From positions 63,725 to 127,724 of the forward strand of contig NZ_LMLU01000006.1 of NCBI RefSeq assembly GCF_001422665.1: a stretch of 64,000 nucleotides of DNA, in the 5' to 3' direction. The position numbers and the translations under genes are program-made. This DNA comes from Arthrobacter sp. Leaf234 (GTDB lineage: Bacteria; Actinomycetota; Actinomycetes; Actinomycetales; Micrococcaceae). Numbering within the stretch: the stretch's first letter is position 1; every line of letters begins with the position of its first letter. The notes under the pieces are model-generated. The model searched no databases. It worked only from the letters and a program-made list of their open reading frames with translations, and had not been told where the DNA came from. This document shows, in pieces, positions 26,316 to 35,240 of this stretch.

Positions 26316-28304
26316 GTGTCCGCAAAACGTACCGAGCGCCTCCTCACCCTCGTGATCATGCTCCTCTCGAGCCGCCGGGGATTCACCAAGGAGGAGTTGT
26401 TCGACGAGATCGACCTCTACCGGGAGGCGACGTCCGTCGCCGCCCGGGAGAAGCTCTTCGACCGTGACAAGGCCGCGCTGAGGGAACAGGGGATCCCGCT
26501 CGAGTCCTTCAGCGAGGACACCCTCTTCGACAACGACAACACCGTGCAGCGGTACCGGATCAGTGCGGAGGACTACCGACTCGGCGGGGTGACCTTCCTG
26601 CCGGAGGAGTACGCCGTCCTCAACCTGGCCGCGGGCGTCTGGGACCAGGGGTCCCTGGACTCGGCGGCGTCGCGCGCCCTGCGCAAGCTCAGTTCGCGGA
26701 GCACGGACGGCGGCACCGAACTCACGCCCCTCATCCAGCCCCGCATCACCACCGACGCCCCCTACTGGGACATCGTGTGGCAGGCCCTGACCACGCGGAC
26801 GCCGCTCCGCTTCCCCTACCGCGCCGCCAGTACCGGGCGCGAGGAGGTCCGCACCGTGCACCCGTGGGGCATGGGGGCCCGGTTCGGCCACTGGTACGTG
26901 GTGGGGTACGACACGACGCGCAAGGCCGAGCGCTTCTTCCGGCTCTCCCGCATGACCGGTGAGCCCGTGGTGCTGAGCGGGACGTTCGACGTCCCGGACT
27001 CCTTCGACATGAACCAGACACTCTCCTCGCTGTCCCGCAGCGAACCGGACCGGACCGCCGTCGTCGCCGTCCGCCCCGGTTCGTGCCAGGTGCTGCGCGT
27101 CCGCAAGGATGCAGAGGTCCTGCAGACGGGGGAGGAGTGGGACATCCTGCGCGTCCCCTACGCCGCGTCCAGCCCCATGGCGGCGACGATCACCGGGCTG
27201 GGCACCAATGCGCGCGTCGAGGAACCGCAGGAACTGGCGGTCGAGGTGGGGCGGCTGCTCGAGAAGGCGTACGACGCCGCCCTGGCCGCCCCGCAGGGCC
27301 TCGAGATCACCGACGGTGTGCGTCCGGCTCCGCGGCGCAAGTCCTCGTCGCAGGACCACCTCCTCCGGCTGCTCGACCTGGTGCCCTACCTCCTCGCGCA
27401 CCCGGGCTCCGAGGTGGGCGAGACCGCCAGGAGGTTCGACGTGAGCGAGAGCCAGCTCACCAAGGACCTCGACCTCCTGTTCGTCAGCGGTCCGCGCCAC
27501 TACCCGGACGGGCTGATGGACGTGAACATCGAGGACGGCCGGATCTACCTGACGAATGCCCGCGACCTCGCCGAACCCGTGAAGCTCAGCATGGACGAGG
27601 CCTGCTCGCTGATCGTGGGCCTGCAGGCGCTGCGGGAGCTGCCCGGCATGCGGAACAACGAGGCGATCGTGAGCGCCCAGACGAAGCTCACGGCAGCCGC
27701 CGGCGACGCGGCGCGCATCGGCACCGCGGTGGCCACGAAACTGACCGAGGACGACATCGATCCCACCCTGGAGGTGCTGCAGGCCGCGCTCCACTCGGGC
27801 GTGCGCGTGGAGGTGGACTACTTCGTCCCCACGCGGGACGAGATCACGCACCGCCTGCTCGAGCCGATCCGCATCTTCCTGCACCAGGACACGTGGTACC
27901 TGGAGGCGTGGAGCGTCGACTCCGACGGGCTCAGGAACTTCCGCCTGGACCGGATCCAGCGGGCCGCGCTCACGGACCAGCCGGCGACGGCGAGCATCGA
28001 CGAGGAGTCCCTCGCCCGCGGGAGGAAGGCCGTCTCGCCCTACCGCTCGGGTGCGAAGGACCGCACGGTGACCCTGGTGCTCGAGCCCAGGGCGCGGTGG
28101 ATCGCCGCCCAGTACAACGCCGAGGCCGTGCAGGAGCTCGGCGACGACCGCCTGGCGGCGAGGCTGCGCGTCGCCTCGAGCACGTGGATCCCCGGACTCG
28201 TCGCGGGTCTCGGCGGCTCGGCCGCCGTCGTCGCGCCCGAGGAACTGCGGCAGGAGACCCTGCAGTGGCTCGCCGCCGCCCGTGCCCACCAGGCCCTGGC
28301 CTAG
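26316..28304 (+). CDS. pafBC: PafBC fusion: DNA-damage-response transcription activator (two HTH + two WYL)
   Basis: 662 aa. Two tandem halves, each with a helix-turn-helix and a WYL domain: PafB half with SAKRTERLLTLVIMLLSSRRGFTKEELFDEI at the start and WYL at about 140-225; PafC half with HLLRLLDLVPYLLAHPGSEVGETARRFDVSESQLTKDLDLLF near 345-390 and a second WYL (DTWYLEAWSVDSDGLRNFRLDRI) near 520-550. In mycobacteria PafB and PafC are separate proteins that activate the LexA/RecA-independent DNA repair regulon; a natural fusion is known in Arthrobacter. GTG start, no ribosome-binding site, leaderless-type promoter. Confidence 0.95.
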   Translation: MSAKRTERLLTLVIMLLSSRRGFTKEELFDEIDLYREATSVAAREKLFDRDKAALREQGIPLESFSEDTLFDNDNTVQRYRISAEDYRLGGVTFLPEEYAVLNLAAGVWDQGSLDSAASRALRKLSSRSTDGGTELTPLIQPRITTDAPYWDIVWQALTTRTPLRFPYRAASTGREEVRTVHPWGMGARFGHWYVVGYDTTRKAERFFRLSRMTGEPVVLSGTFDVPDSFDMNQTLSSLSRSEPDRTAVVAVRPGSCQVLRVRKDAEVLQTGEEWDILRVPYAASSPMAATITGLGTNARVEEPQELAVEVGRLLEKAYDAALAAPQGLEITDGVRPAPRRKSSSQDHLLRLLDLVPYLLAHPGSEVGETARRFDVSESQLTKDLDLLFVSGPRHYPDGLMDVNIEDGRIYLTNARDLAEPVKLSMDEACSLIVGLQALRELPGMRNNEAIVSAQTKLTAAAGDAARIGTAVATKLTEDDIDPTLEVLQAALHSGVRVEVDYFVPTRDEITHRLLEPIRIFLHQDTWYLEAWSVDSDGLRNFRLDRIQRAALTDQPATASIDEESLARGRKAVSPYRSGAKDRTVTLVLEPRARWIAAQYNAEAVQELGDDRLAARLRVASSTWIPGLVAGLGGSAAVVAPEELRQETLQWLAAARAHQALA

Positions 28305-28307
28305 ACT
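28302..28307 (+). promoter_or_regulatory. -10 hexamer TAGACT overlapping the pafBC stop codon
   Basis: TAGACT begins with the TAG stop of pafBC and ends 7 nt before the ATG at 28315; a leaderless-type promoter for the small membrane protein gene. Confidence 0.5.
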
Positions 28308-28314
28308 GGACCCC

Positions 28315-28665
28315 ATGCTCTGGTGGATGTGGATCGTGCTCTGGGTCGCGCTGGTCGCCGTCAGCGTGATCTTCCTCGTGGCGGTCGGTTTCGGCGTCTT
28401 CCGTCGCGGAATGCGAACTCTCGGTGAATTCGGGGAAGCCATGGATCGCTTCGAGGTGAACGCCCCCGCCGACGCAGCGGCTCCGCCCCGCGCGGCCGGT
28501 GTCCCGGGTATCGCCGTCCCCGCCGTGTTCTCGGCGCCTGAGGACGTCCGAGCTGCCCGTGACCTGGCCAGGACCCGCCGGCTCGACGACCGACGCAGCA
28601 GGCGTGTCCTGAAGCGCGACCGCCGTGGACAGCCGCAGCTCCTGCGGGACATGCCCCACCTGTGA
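28315..28665 (+). CDS. Small single-pass membrane protein, function unknown
   Basis: 116 aa. One N-terminal membrane helix (MLWWMWIVLWVALVAVSVIFLVAVGFGVF) followed by a cytosolic part: RRGMRTLGEFGEAMDRFEV, an Ala/Pro-rich linker, and a highly basic helix (ARDLARTRRLDDRRSRRVLKRDRRGQPQLL). The position between pafBC and tatA is shared by related actinobacteria as I remember, but no function is known to me. Leaderless-type promoter; tatA starts 38 bp downstream. Confidence 0.75.
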   Translation: MLWWMWIVLWVALVAVSVIFLVAVGFGVFRRGMRTLGEFGEAMDRFEVNAPADAAAPPRAAGVPGIAVPAVFSAPEDVRAARDLARTRRLDDRRSRRVLKRDRRGQPQLLRDMPHL

Positions 28666-28702
28666 CCTAAACTGTGGTGGGGATCAACGAGAGGAATTGG
28701 GC

Positions 28703-29077
28703 ATGAGGCTCGAAGGCTGGCATATCGTCATCATCATCGTTCTTGCGATCGTTCTGTTCGGTGCGCCGAAGCTTCCGGGTCTGGCGCGCAGCGTCGGTCA
28801 GTCATTGCGGATCTTCAAGTCCGAGGTGAAGCAGATGAAGGACGAGAACAACACCGGTGGGGCCGGTACGGATCCGGTCGAGGGTCGTATGGTCGACCCG
28901 GCGTCCCAGACGTACACCCCGACGTACCAGGCTCCCGTTCAGCACTCGCAGCCTGGTGGGCAGCCGGGCCAGTTCCAGCAGCCCGGGCAGCCGGTCCAGC
29001 ATGGTGAGGGTCCTGTGGGGGGCCAGTCTCCGGCGGGGGAGTCCCGGCAGGGTGGTTCCTCGCACACGAACCAGTAG
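28703..29077 (+). CDS. tatA: Twin-arginine translocase pore subunit TatA
   Basis: 124 aa from the ATG at 28703, with GAGGAA upstream. TatA oligomers form the passage for folded proteins across the membrane. Membrane helix WHIVIIIVLAIVLFGAPKLP, hinge Gly-Pro (FGAPKLPGLARSVGQSLRIFKSEVKQM) and an amphipathic helix are present; the long C-terminal tail is Gln/Pro/Gly-rich. Codon usage here and in tatC favours G- and T-ending codons, unlike the C-ending neighbours. tatC starts 16 bp downstream. Confidence 0.94.
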   Translation: MRLEGWHIVIIIVLAIVLFGAPKLPGLARSVGQSLRIFKSEVKQMKDENNTGGAGTDPVEGRMVDPASQTYTPTYQAPVQHSQPGGQPGQFQQPGQPVQHGEGPVGGQSPAGESRQGGSSHTNQ

Positions 29078-29092
29078 CTGGTCCTTGATCCT

Positions 29093-29932
29093 GTGACGAC
29101 CGAGAAGGTTCCTGCGCGCGGCAGGAAGGCGAATCCTGAGGGCCGGATGGCCTTGAAGGAGCACCTCCGCGAGGCGCGTAACCGGCTGTTCAAGTCCGCG
29201 TTGGCGGTGCTGGCCGGGACGGTGGCGGGGTTCTTCCTGTATGAGCCGGTGCTGGAGGCGTTGGGTGCGCCGATCGTGGCGATCAACGAGCAGGACGGCC
29301 GGACGGCGTCGCTGAACTTCGACACTGCGGCGTCCCCGTTCGATCTGCTGATCCAGGTGTCGATCTTTTTGGGTGTGGTGCTTTCCAGTCCGGTCTGGCT
29401 GTATCAGTTGTGGGCGTTCATCACGCCGGGGCTGAAGACGGGGGAGCGCCGGACGGCGCTGGGGTTCATCGTGGTCGCGGTCCCGTTGTTCCTGACCGGG
29501 ATCTATCTGGCGTGGCTGATCCTGCCGAACGCGGTGCGGGTCCTGACGGATTTCACGCCGGACCAGTTCTCGAATCTGATCAGCGTGACGGTGTATTTCG
29601 CGTTCGTGCTGCGGTTGATGTTGGCCTTCGGTATCGCGTTCCTGCTGCCGGTGGTGCTGTTCGGGCTGAACATGGTGGGTCTGGTCTCGGGGAAGCAGAT
29701 CCTGAAGGCGTGGCGGATCACGGTGTTCCTGGTGTGTCTGTTCGCGGCGATGGCCGCGCCGGGTGGGGATGCGCTGAGCATGTTCTATCTCGCGGTGCCG
29801 ATGTTGGTGCTGTTCTTCGTCGCGATCGGTCTGTGCCTGCTCAATGACAAGCGTCGGGCCCGCCGGAACGCGGCCCGGGAAGCGGACGTGGAAGCACACG
29901 CGGACCGGGCGACACCCCTGAACGACCTCTAG
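29093..29932 (+). CDS. tatC: Twin-arginine translocase receptor subunit TatC
   Basis: 279 aa, six membrane helices. TatC recognises twin-arginine signal peptides. Visible: MALKEHLREARNRLFKSALAVLAG (conserved cytosolic entry with the Glu/Arg pair), VSIFLGVVLSSPVWLYQLWAFITPGLKTGERR, LTDFTPDQFSNLISVTVYF, LPVVLFGLNMVGLVSGKQILKAWR and APGGDALSMFYLAVPMLVLF. GTG start. Strikingly rich in GTG, GCG, CTG and CGG codons relative to flanking genes. No tatB is visible here, normal for many actinobacteria where it sits elsewhere. Confidence 0.95.
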   Translation: MTTEKVPARGRKANPEGRMALKEHLREARNRLFKSALAVLAGTVAGFFLYEPVLEALGAPIVAINEQDGRTASLNFDTAASPFDLLIQVSIFLGVVLSSPVWLYQLWAFITPGLKTGERRTALGFIVVAVPLFLTGIYLAWLILPNAVRVLTDFTPDQFSNLISVTVYFAFVLRLMLAFGIAFLLPVVLFGLNMVGLVSGKQILKAWRITVFLVCLFAAMAAPGGDALSMFYLAVPMLVLFFVAIGLCLLNDKRRARRNAAREADVEAHADRATPLNDL

Positions 29933-30278
29933 ACCACACCCCGGCCGACCGGCGCCGGGAAGACGGCGGTGCGCCACGAGCCGTCCCCGCGCGGATCCCG
30001 AACGACCGACACCGATGACGACGGCTGGGTGCTGGCCGGGGGCACCTGGGATGAACTCCGCATGGCCGGACTGCCCGCGTCGACCCCGGCCCTGATGCCC
30101 CGGGGACGGTCGAGAACCAGGCCCGCCACTGCGGCACCCCGATCTGCTCCGGGAGTGCATCGACGGGAGAGTCGGCCAGTGGGCGTGCAGACGGTTCCGC
30201 TGCCTCCTATCACCGTGGGCAGGACCGGTACCCGAACGCTCTGCGCGTACAGGACGCACCCGGCCCCGCGGATGCGTC
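29933..30278. other. Intergenic stretch, possible gene remnant
   Basis: No supported gene. A forward frame from GTG 29969 (RHEPSPRGSRTTDTDDDGWVLAGGTWDEL...) has no recognisable family or ribosome-binding site. Related genomes, as I recall, often have a lipid-kinase gene between tatC and the helicase gene; none is here. The stretch holds the helY promoter at its end. Confidence 0.35.
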
Positions 30279-30284
30279 TAGGGT
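30279..30284 (+). promoter_or_regulatory. -10 hexamer TAGGGT of helY, leaderless type
   Basis: TAGGGT ends 6 nt before the ATG at 30291. GGAAAG in the gap could also serve as a weak ribosome-binding site. Confidence 0.5.
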
Positions 30285-30290
30285 GGAAAG

Positions 30291-33113
30291 ATGAGCACTC
30301 CCGCTGAGAGATACGCAGCTGCGAAGGCCCGTACGCAGCACGCGCGGACGCAACTGTCCCACTTCGAGCAGACCCTCGAGTTCGAGCTCGATCCGTTCCA
30401 GCGGGAGGCGTGTACGGCCCTCGAGGCGGGCAGGGGCGTCCTTGTGGCCGCGCCCACCGGTGCTGGTAAGACCGTGGTGGGCGAGTTCGCCGTCTTCATG
30501 GCCCTGCAGCATGGGCTGAAGGCTTTCTACACCACCCCTATCAAGGCGCTGAGCAACCAGAAGTACTCGGAGCTGGCGGCGGTCCACGGCAGCGAGCGTG
30601 TGGGGCTCCTGACCGGCGACACGAGCATCAATGCCGACGCCGACGTCATCGTCATGACCACTGAAGTGCTGCGGAACATGCTCTACGCCAACTCCGATGC
30701 CCTCGACAACCTCGGCTACGTGGTGATGGACGAGGTCCACTACCTCGCGGACCGTTTCCGCGGAGCCGTGTGGGAGGAGGTCATCATCCATCTCCCCACC
30801 GAGGTCAAGCTCGTCTCGCTCAGCGCCACGGTGTCCAACGCCGAGGAGTTCGGGGCCTGGCTCGACACCGTGCGCGGCGACACCGACGTCGTCGTGTCCG
30901 AACACCGGCCGGTGCCGCTCTGGCAGCACGTCATGGTCGGCCAGAACCTGATCGACCTGTTCGCCGGCGACGTCGCCTTCGACGAGGCCGCTCCCGCTGG
31001 TGCCGAGGCCGGCGCTCGGGACCAGTACGACGTCAACCCGGAGCTGCTCGATCTCGCGAGCAACGAGATCCGCCTGAACCAGCGCGCCAACTGGGGGGCC
31101 GGCGGGCGGCGTGGGAAGTCCCGTGCAGGCCGCGGCGGTCCACCCCAGCAGACCATCGTGCGGCGTGCCACGCGACCCCAGGTGATCAGCGCACTGGACC
31201 GTTCGGACCTGCTGCCGGCCATCACCTTCATCTTCTCCCGGGCGGGCTGCGAGGCGGCGGTGACGCAGTGCCTCCACGCCGGTCTGTGGCTCACCACGGA
31301 GGACGAACGGGACGAGATCAGCGAGACGATCGACGCCGCGACGACGGACATCCCGCGGGACGACCTCGAGATCCTCGGATTCTGGACCTGGCGGGAGGGC
31401 CTGATCAGGGGCTTCACCGCCCACCACGCCGGGATGCTCCCCACCTTCAAGGAGGTCGTCGAGCGCCTCTTCGCGGCGGGGCTGGTCAAGGCCGTCTTCG
31501 CGACCGAGACGCTCGCGCTCGGCGTGAACATGCCGGCACGCACGGTGGTCCTCGAGAAGCTGGACAAGTTCAACGGCGAGGCGCACGTCAACGTGACGGC
31601 GGGGGAGTACACCCAGCTGACGGGCCGTGCCGGCCGCCGAGGGATCGACGTCGAGGGCCACGCCGTGGTGCTGTGGCAGCCCGGGACGGACCCGGGCGCG
31701 GTGGCCGGACTCGCCTCCCGGCGGACCTACCCGCTGAACTCGAGCTTCCGGCCCACCTACAACATGAGCATCAACCTCATGGCCCAGTTCGGGCAGGAGC
31801 GGTCCCGGGAGATCCTCGAGACCTCCTTCGCGCAGTTCCAGGCGGACCGGTCCGTCGTCGGCCTCGCCAAGCAGGTCCGCAGCCGCGAGGAGTCCCTCAA
31901 GGGCTACGAGAAGTCGATGACCTGCCATCTCGGTGACTTCCGCGAGTACGCGAACCTCCGGCGCGAACTGTCCGACCTCGAATCGAATGCGTCCCGCGAC
32001 CGCTCGCGCACGCTCCGGTCCGCCGCGGAGTCCTCGCTGGAGTCACTGCGGCCGGGGGACGTCATCGACGTGCCGGGCGGGCGGAGCCAGGGCTTCGCCG
32101 TCGTCCTCGACAGCGACACGGCCCGGGAACCGCGACCGACAGTCCTGACGCTCGAGACGCAGATCCGCCGGGTGGGCGTGCAGGACCTGGACGGCCCCGT
32201 GGAGGTCCTGTCCCGCATCCGGATCCCCAAGCACTTCAGCGCCCGCAGCCCGAAGGACCGGCGGGACCTCACGTCCTCGCTCCGCAACGCGCTGCAGGAC
32301 CGGCGACCGGCGCGGCGCGGCGCGGACCGCGTGGCCGCAGGCTACTCGGCATCGGCGGCGGCGGAGGAGCGGGCCATCACCGACCTGCGCCGCCGCCTGC
32401 GCGCGCACCCCTGCCACGGTTGCAGCGAGCGGGAGCAGCACGCCCGCTGGGCCGAGCGGTGGTGGAAGCTGCGCCGGGAGACCGACAAGCTCGCCGGCCA
32501 GATCCGCGGCCGCACGAACACCATCGCGAAGACCTTCGACCGCGTGTCCGAGGTCCTCGGGCACTACGGCTACCTCGAGTACACCGATGACGCCGTGCGG
32601 GTCAGCGCGGCCGGTCAGAAGCTCCGCCGCATCTATGGGGAGAAGGACCTCCTGATCGCGCTGTGCATCGAGGCAGGCGCCTTCGGCGACCTCGACGCGG
32701 CCGAGCTCGCCGCCGTGACCACGGTGCTGGTGTACCAGGCGAAGCGGGAGGAACGCGGTGTGCGGCCGGTGATGCCGAGCGTCGCGCTGGAGGGCTCGGT
32801 CGAGACGATCATCCGCCAGTGGTCCCAGCTGAACGACGTCGAGGAGCAGCACCGGCTGCCCGTGACCAGCGAGCCCGAACTCTCCCTGGTCTGGCCCATG
32901 TTCAAGTGGGCGCAGGGGCGTTCCCTGCAGGCGGCCCTCAGCGGCACGGAACTCGCCGCGGGGGACTTCGTGCGGTGGTCGAAGCAGGTGATCGACCTGC
33001 TCGACCAGCTGGCCAAGGTCCCCGACCTGCCGGGCGGACTCCAGCAGACCTGCGTGCGGGCCATCAGGCTGGTGCGCCGGGGCGTGGTGGCATACTCGAA
33101 CATCAGTGAGTAG
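30291..33113 (+). CDS. helY: Ski2/Mtr4-like DEAD-box RNA helicase (HelY)
   Basis: 940 aa, superfamily 2 helicase. Motifs: AAPTGAGKTVVGEFAVF (Walker A, about 53-61), TTPIKALSNQKYSEL (Ia), LTGDTSINADADVIVMTTEVLRNML (Ib), DEVHYL (Walker B, about 147), SATVSNAEEFGAWL (III), FATETLALGVNMPARTVV (V) and QLTGRAGRRGID (VI). The C-terminal region (about 760-935) resembles the DSHCT domain of Mtr4/Ski2. Homologues unwind structured RNA in an ATP-dependent way; actinobacterial HelY is presumed to work in RNA turnover. Single gene followed by an amidohydrolase after 59 bp. Confidence 0.93.
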   Translation: MSTPAERYAAAKARTQHARTQLSHFEQTLEFELDPFQREACTALEAGRGVLVAAPTGAGKTVVGEFAVFMALQHGLKAFYTTPIKALSNQKYSELAAVHGSERVGLLTGDTSINADADVIVMTTEVLRNMLYANSDALDNLGYVVMDEVHYLADRFRGAVWEEVIIHLPTEVKLVSLSATVSNAEEFGAWLDTVRGDTDVVVSEHRPVPLWQHVMVGQNLIDLFAGDVAFDEAAPAGAEAGARDQYDVNPELLDLASNEIRLNQRANWGAGGRRGKSRAGRGGPPQQTIVRRATRPQVISALDRSDLLPAITFIFSRAGCEAAVTQCLHAGLWLTTEDERDEISETIDAATTDIPRDDLEILGFWTWREGLIRGFTAHHAGMLPTFKEVVERLFAAGLVKAVFATETLALGVNMPARTVVLEKLDKFNGEAHVNVTAGEYTQLTGRAGRRGIDVEGHAVVLWQPGTDPGAVAGLASRRTYPLNSSFRPTYNMSINLMAQFGQERSREILETSFAQFQADRSVVGLAKQVRSREESLKGYEKSMTCHLGDFREYANLRRELSDLESNASRDRSRTLRSAAESSLESLRPGDVIDVPGGRSQGFAVVLDSDTAREPRPTVLTLETQIRRVGVQDLDGPVEVLSRIRIPKHFSARSPKDRRDLTSSLRNALQDRRPARRGADRVAAGYSASAAAEERAITDLRRRLRAHPCHGCSEREQHARWAERWWKLRRETDKLAGQIRGRTNTIAKTFDRVSEVLGHYGYLEYTDDAVRVSAAGQKLRRIYGEKDLLIALCIEAGAFGDLDAAELAAVTTVLVYQAKREERGVRPVMPSVALEGSVETIIRQWSQLNDVEEQHRLPVTSEPELSLVWPMFKWAQGRSLQAALSGTELAAGDFVRWSKQVIDLLDQLAKVPDLPGGLQQTCVRAIRLVRRGVVAYSNISE

Positions 33114-33172
33114 GACCGGCTGCAGCCCGCGTCCTGACCCGACCCCTCCACGGAAAGCAGCCCAGCACAGCG

Positions 33173-34813
33173 ATGCCCACGTCCCAGCGCCCCCGCCCCG
33201 TCCTCTACCGCAACGGCTCCGTCTACAGCCCCGCTGATCCGTTCGCGACGGCGATGCTCGTCGACGGCGGGACCGTCGCGTGGGTGGGAACCGAACACGC
33301 AGCCACGAACCTCGAGGGTCCGGATGTCCGGACCGTGGACCTCGACGGCGCCCTGGTCACGCCCGGCTTCGTGGATGCGCACACGCACACCACCGAGACG
33401 GGTATCGCCCTCGGCTCGATCGACCTGACAGCGTGCCGATCGCTGGCCGAGCTCCTCGCCGCCGTCGAATCAGCGGCGGCCACGGGCGCGACGACCATCC
33501 TCGGCTACGGGTGGGACGAGTCCTCCTGGCCGGAGCGGCGCGTCCCGACGGCGTCGGAGCTCGACCGCGCCGGAGGAGGAGCGCTGGTGTATCTCGTCCG
33601 CGCGGACATCCACTCCGCCGTGGTCTCGGGGACCCTGGCAGCGGGTCTCGGACTTGCCGCGGTGGACGGATGGGACGACGGCTTCGTGGTGCGCGCCGCC
33701 CACGAGACCGCCCGGCGTGCCACCCGACGCCTGACGGTGGACCAGCGCCGCAGCTACCAGCAGGCCGCGCTGCTCCACGCCGCCTCCCGCGGCTATGTCG
33801 CGGTCACCGAGATGGCAGCACCGCACATCGCGCCGAGGGAGGACCTCGAGACGCTGCTATCGATCGACGGACCGGGCCACGACCTGTCGCTCCCCGAGGT
33901 CATCCCCTACTGGGCGCAGCTGACCTCGTCGCGCGAGGAGGTCCGGGAGCTCATGCGGGGATTCGGGGGCAGGCTCGCAGGCCTCGCGGGAGACCTCAAC
34001 GCCGACGGGTCGATCGGGTCCCGGACGGCCGCGCTGCGTGAGCCGTACAGCGACGACGCCGGGTCCAGCGGGACGCTCTACCTCACGGAGGACGACGCCG
34101 CCGCCCACTTGGTCGCGACCACTGCCGAGCAGGTGCAGGCCGGCTTCCACGTCATCGGGGACGCGGGCCTGGATCTCGTGCTGCGTGCCCTGGAGCGCAC
34201 CGCCCAGGAGCTGGGCGTTGAGGAGGTCCGCCGCGCGAGGCATCGCCTCGAGCACGTCGAGATGGCCGACGACGCCGCGATCGCCGCGCTGGTCCACTAC
34301 GGCGTGGCGGTCAGCGGCCAACCCGTGTTCGACGCGCTGTGGGGCGTGGACGGCGGCCTCTACGAGCAGCGCCTCGGACATCGCAGCAGCTCCATGAACC
34401 GTTTCGCGTCCCTCCTGTCGGCCGGTGTGCTCGTGGCCCTCGGCTCGGACAGCCCCGTGACCCCGCTGGATCCGTGGGCCTCGGTGCGGGCCTGCCTGGA
34501 ACACACCTCCGCCGCGGAGACCATCTCGGCGAGGGCGGCGTTCATCGCCCACTCGAGGGCGAGCTGGCGGCTCTCGGGCCGCAGCCCGATGATGGGTCAG
34601 CTGGCTCCGGGTACCCCCGCATCCTTCGCCGTCTGGAAGGTCGACGAACTCATGGTCCAGACGCCCGACAACCGCGTCCAGTCCTGGAGTACGGACCCGC
34701 GCGCAGGCACCCCGCTCCTGCCGGCGCTGGACACCGAGAACGCTCCGCTGTGCCTCGAGACGGTGCACGACGGCACCCGCCTGTACGCCGTCGACGGCTT
34801 CGCCACGGCCTGA
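33173..34813 (+). CDS. Amidohydrolase family protein (YtcJ-like)
   Basis: 546 aa. Metal-site motif GALVTPGFVDAHTHTTETG (HxH near residues 71-73) and the later GFHVIGDAGLDLVLRALE, RHRLEHVEMADDAAIAALVHYGVAVSGQP (metal His) and GVLVALGSDSPVTPLDPW (catalytic Asp) match the YtcJ-type amidohydrolases. These hydrolyse amide bonds in small molecules; the substrate is unknown. The N-terminal strand RNGSVYSP and the C-terminal GTPASFAVWKVDELMV form the small beta-sandwich. No signal peptide, so cytosolic. Confidence 0.88.
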   Translation: MPTSQRPRPVLYRNGSVYSPADPFATAMLVDGGTVAWVGTEHAATNLEGPDVRTVDLDGALVTPGFVDAHTHTTETGIALGSIDLTACRSLAELLAAVESAAATGATTILGYGWDESSWPERRVPTASELDRAGGGALVYLVRADIHSAVVSGTLAAGLGLAAVDGWDDGFVVRAAHETARRATRRLTVDQRRSYQQAALLHAASRGYVAVTEMAAPHIAPREDLETLLSIDGPGHDLSLPEVIPYWAQLTSSREEVRELMRGFGGRLAGLAGDLNADGSIGSRTAALREPYSDDAGSSGTLYLTEDDAAAHLVATTAEQVQAGFHVIGDAGLDLVLRALERTAQELGVEEVRRARHRLEHVEMADDAAIAALVHYGVAVSGQPVFDALWGVDGGLYEQRLGHRSSSMNRFASLLSAGVLVALGSDSPVTPLDPWASVRACLEHTSAAETISARAAFIAHSRASWRLSGRSPMMGQLAPGTPASFAVWKVDELMVQTPDNRVQSWSTDPRAGTPLLPALDTENAPLCLETVHDGTRLYAVDGFATA

Positions 34814-34901
34814 TCCGCAGATCGTCCGACGTCGTTCCCCGGCCGGGGAACCACCCCCGCCTGACCTGCGCCGAAGGACGTTTCCGCAGGTCAGCGGGCT
34901 G

Positions 34902-34929
34902 TTGACACCTCCTCCACAGCACGTAAGCT
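34902..34929 (+). promoter_or_regulatory. Promoter TTGACA-N16-TAAGCT
   Basis: A perfect -35 (34902-34907) and TAAGCT -10 (34924-34929) with 16-bp spacing. It is the best housekeeping-sigma match seen in the window, yet no gene starts within 300 nt. Confidence 0.55.
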
Positions 34930-35080
34930 TTTGCCCTACGGGTTAGAGGAACTCCTGCGGGAGGAAACCTGGCTGGTCTCCACGAGCGCAACGCATCGGC
35001 CTTCTTCCATGGCGCGTGTTGCCCCTTCGGCTGGAGCCGGCACTCACAAGGGCAGGTTCACACGTCAGTAGAAAACGATG

Positions 35081-35096
35081 CCGGCACGCGTGCCGG
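35081..35096. promoter_or_regulatory. Perfect 16-bp palindrome, possible operator or hairpin
   Basis: CCGGCACGCGTGCCGG, 145 bp before the mannose synthase start. Could be a regulator site or an RNA stem. A similar 16-bp palindrome (CCGGCGCATGCGCCGG) lies at 57548-57563 upstream of the ABC transporter operon. Confidence 0.35.
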
Positions 35097-35166
35097 GATC
35101 GGTACGAAGACGCGTGGGCCTGCCCGAGGAGTGGCACCGGATCTCCGACGCCCGATACCGGTCGCC

Positions 35167-35172
35167 TATACT
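35167..35172 (+). promoter_or_regulatory. -10 hexamer TATACT of the mannose synthase gene
   Basis: TATACT lies 68 nt before the GTG at 35241. No clear -35 element. Confidence 0.4.
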
Positions 35173-35240
35173 TGCTGACTGGCTCTGCGTGCGGAGCAGT
35201 CCCCGCGCGATGCGCATCCTCGATGGAAAGGCCCACCTGC

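Larger units (their letters stand above)
34814..35240. other. Long leader/intergenic stretch with promoter-like and palindromic elements
   Basis: 427 bp without a supported gene. It contains a promoter-like pair at 34902-34929, a perfect 16-bp palindrome at 35081-35096, a second -10-like hexamer at 35167-35172 and several smaller inverted repeats. It may hold a small RNA or a structured leader for the downstream mannose synthase gene; I could not match it to a riboswitch class I know. Confidence 0.4.

Noticed and set aside
29969..30307. Forward ORF of 112 codons between tatC and helY
   Set aside because: No family, no ribosome-binding site, and it overlaps the helY start in another frame.
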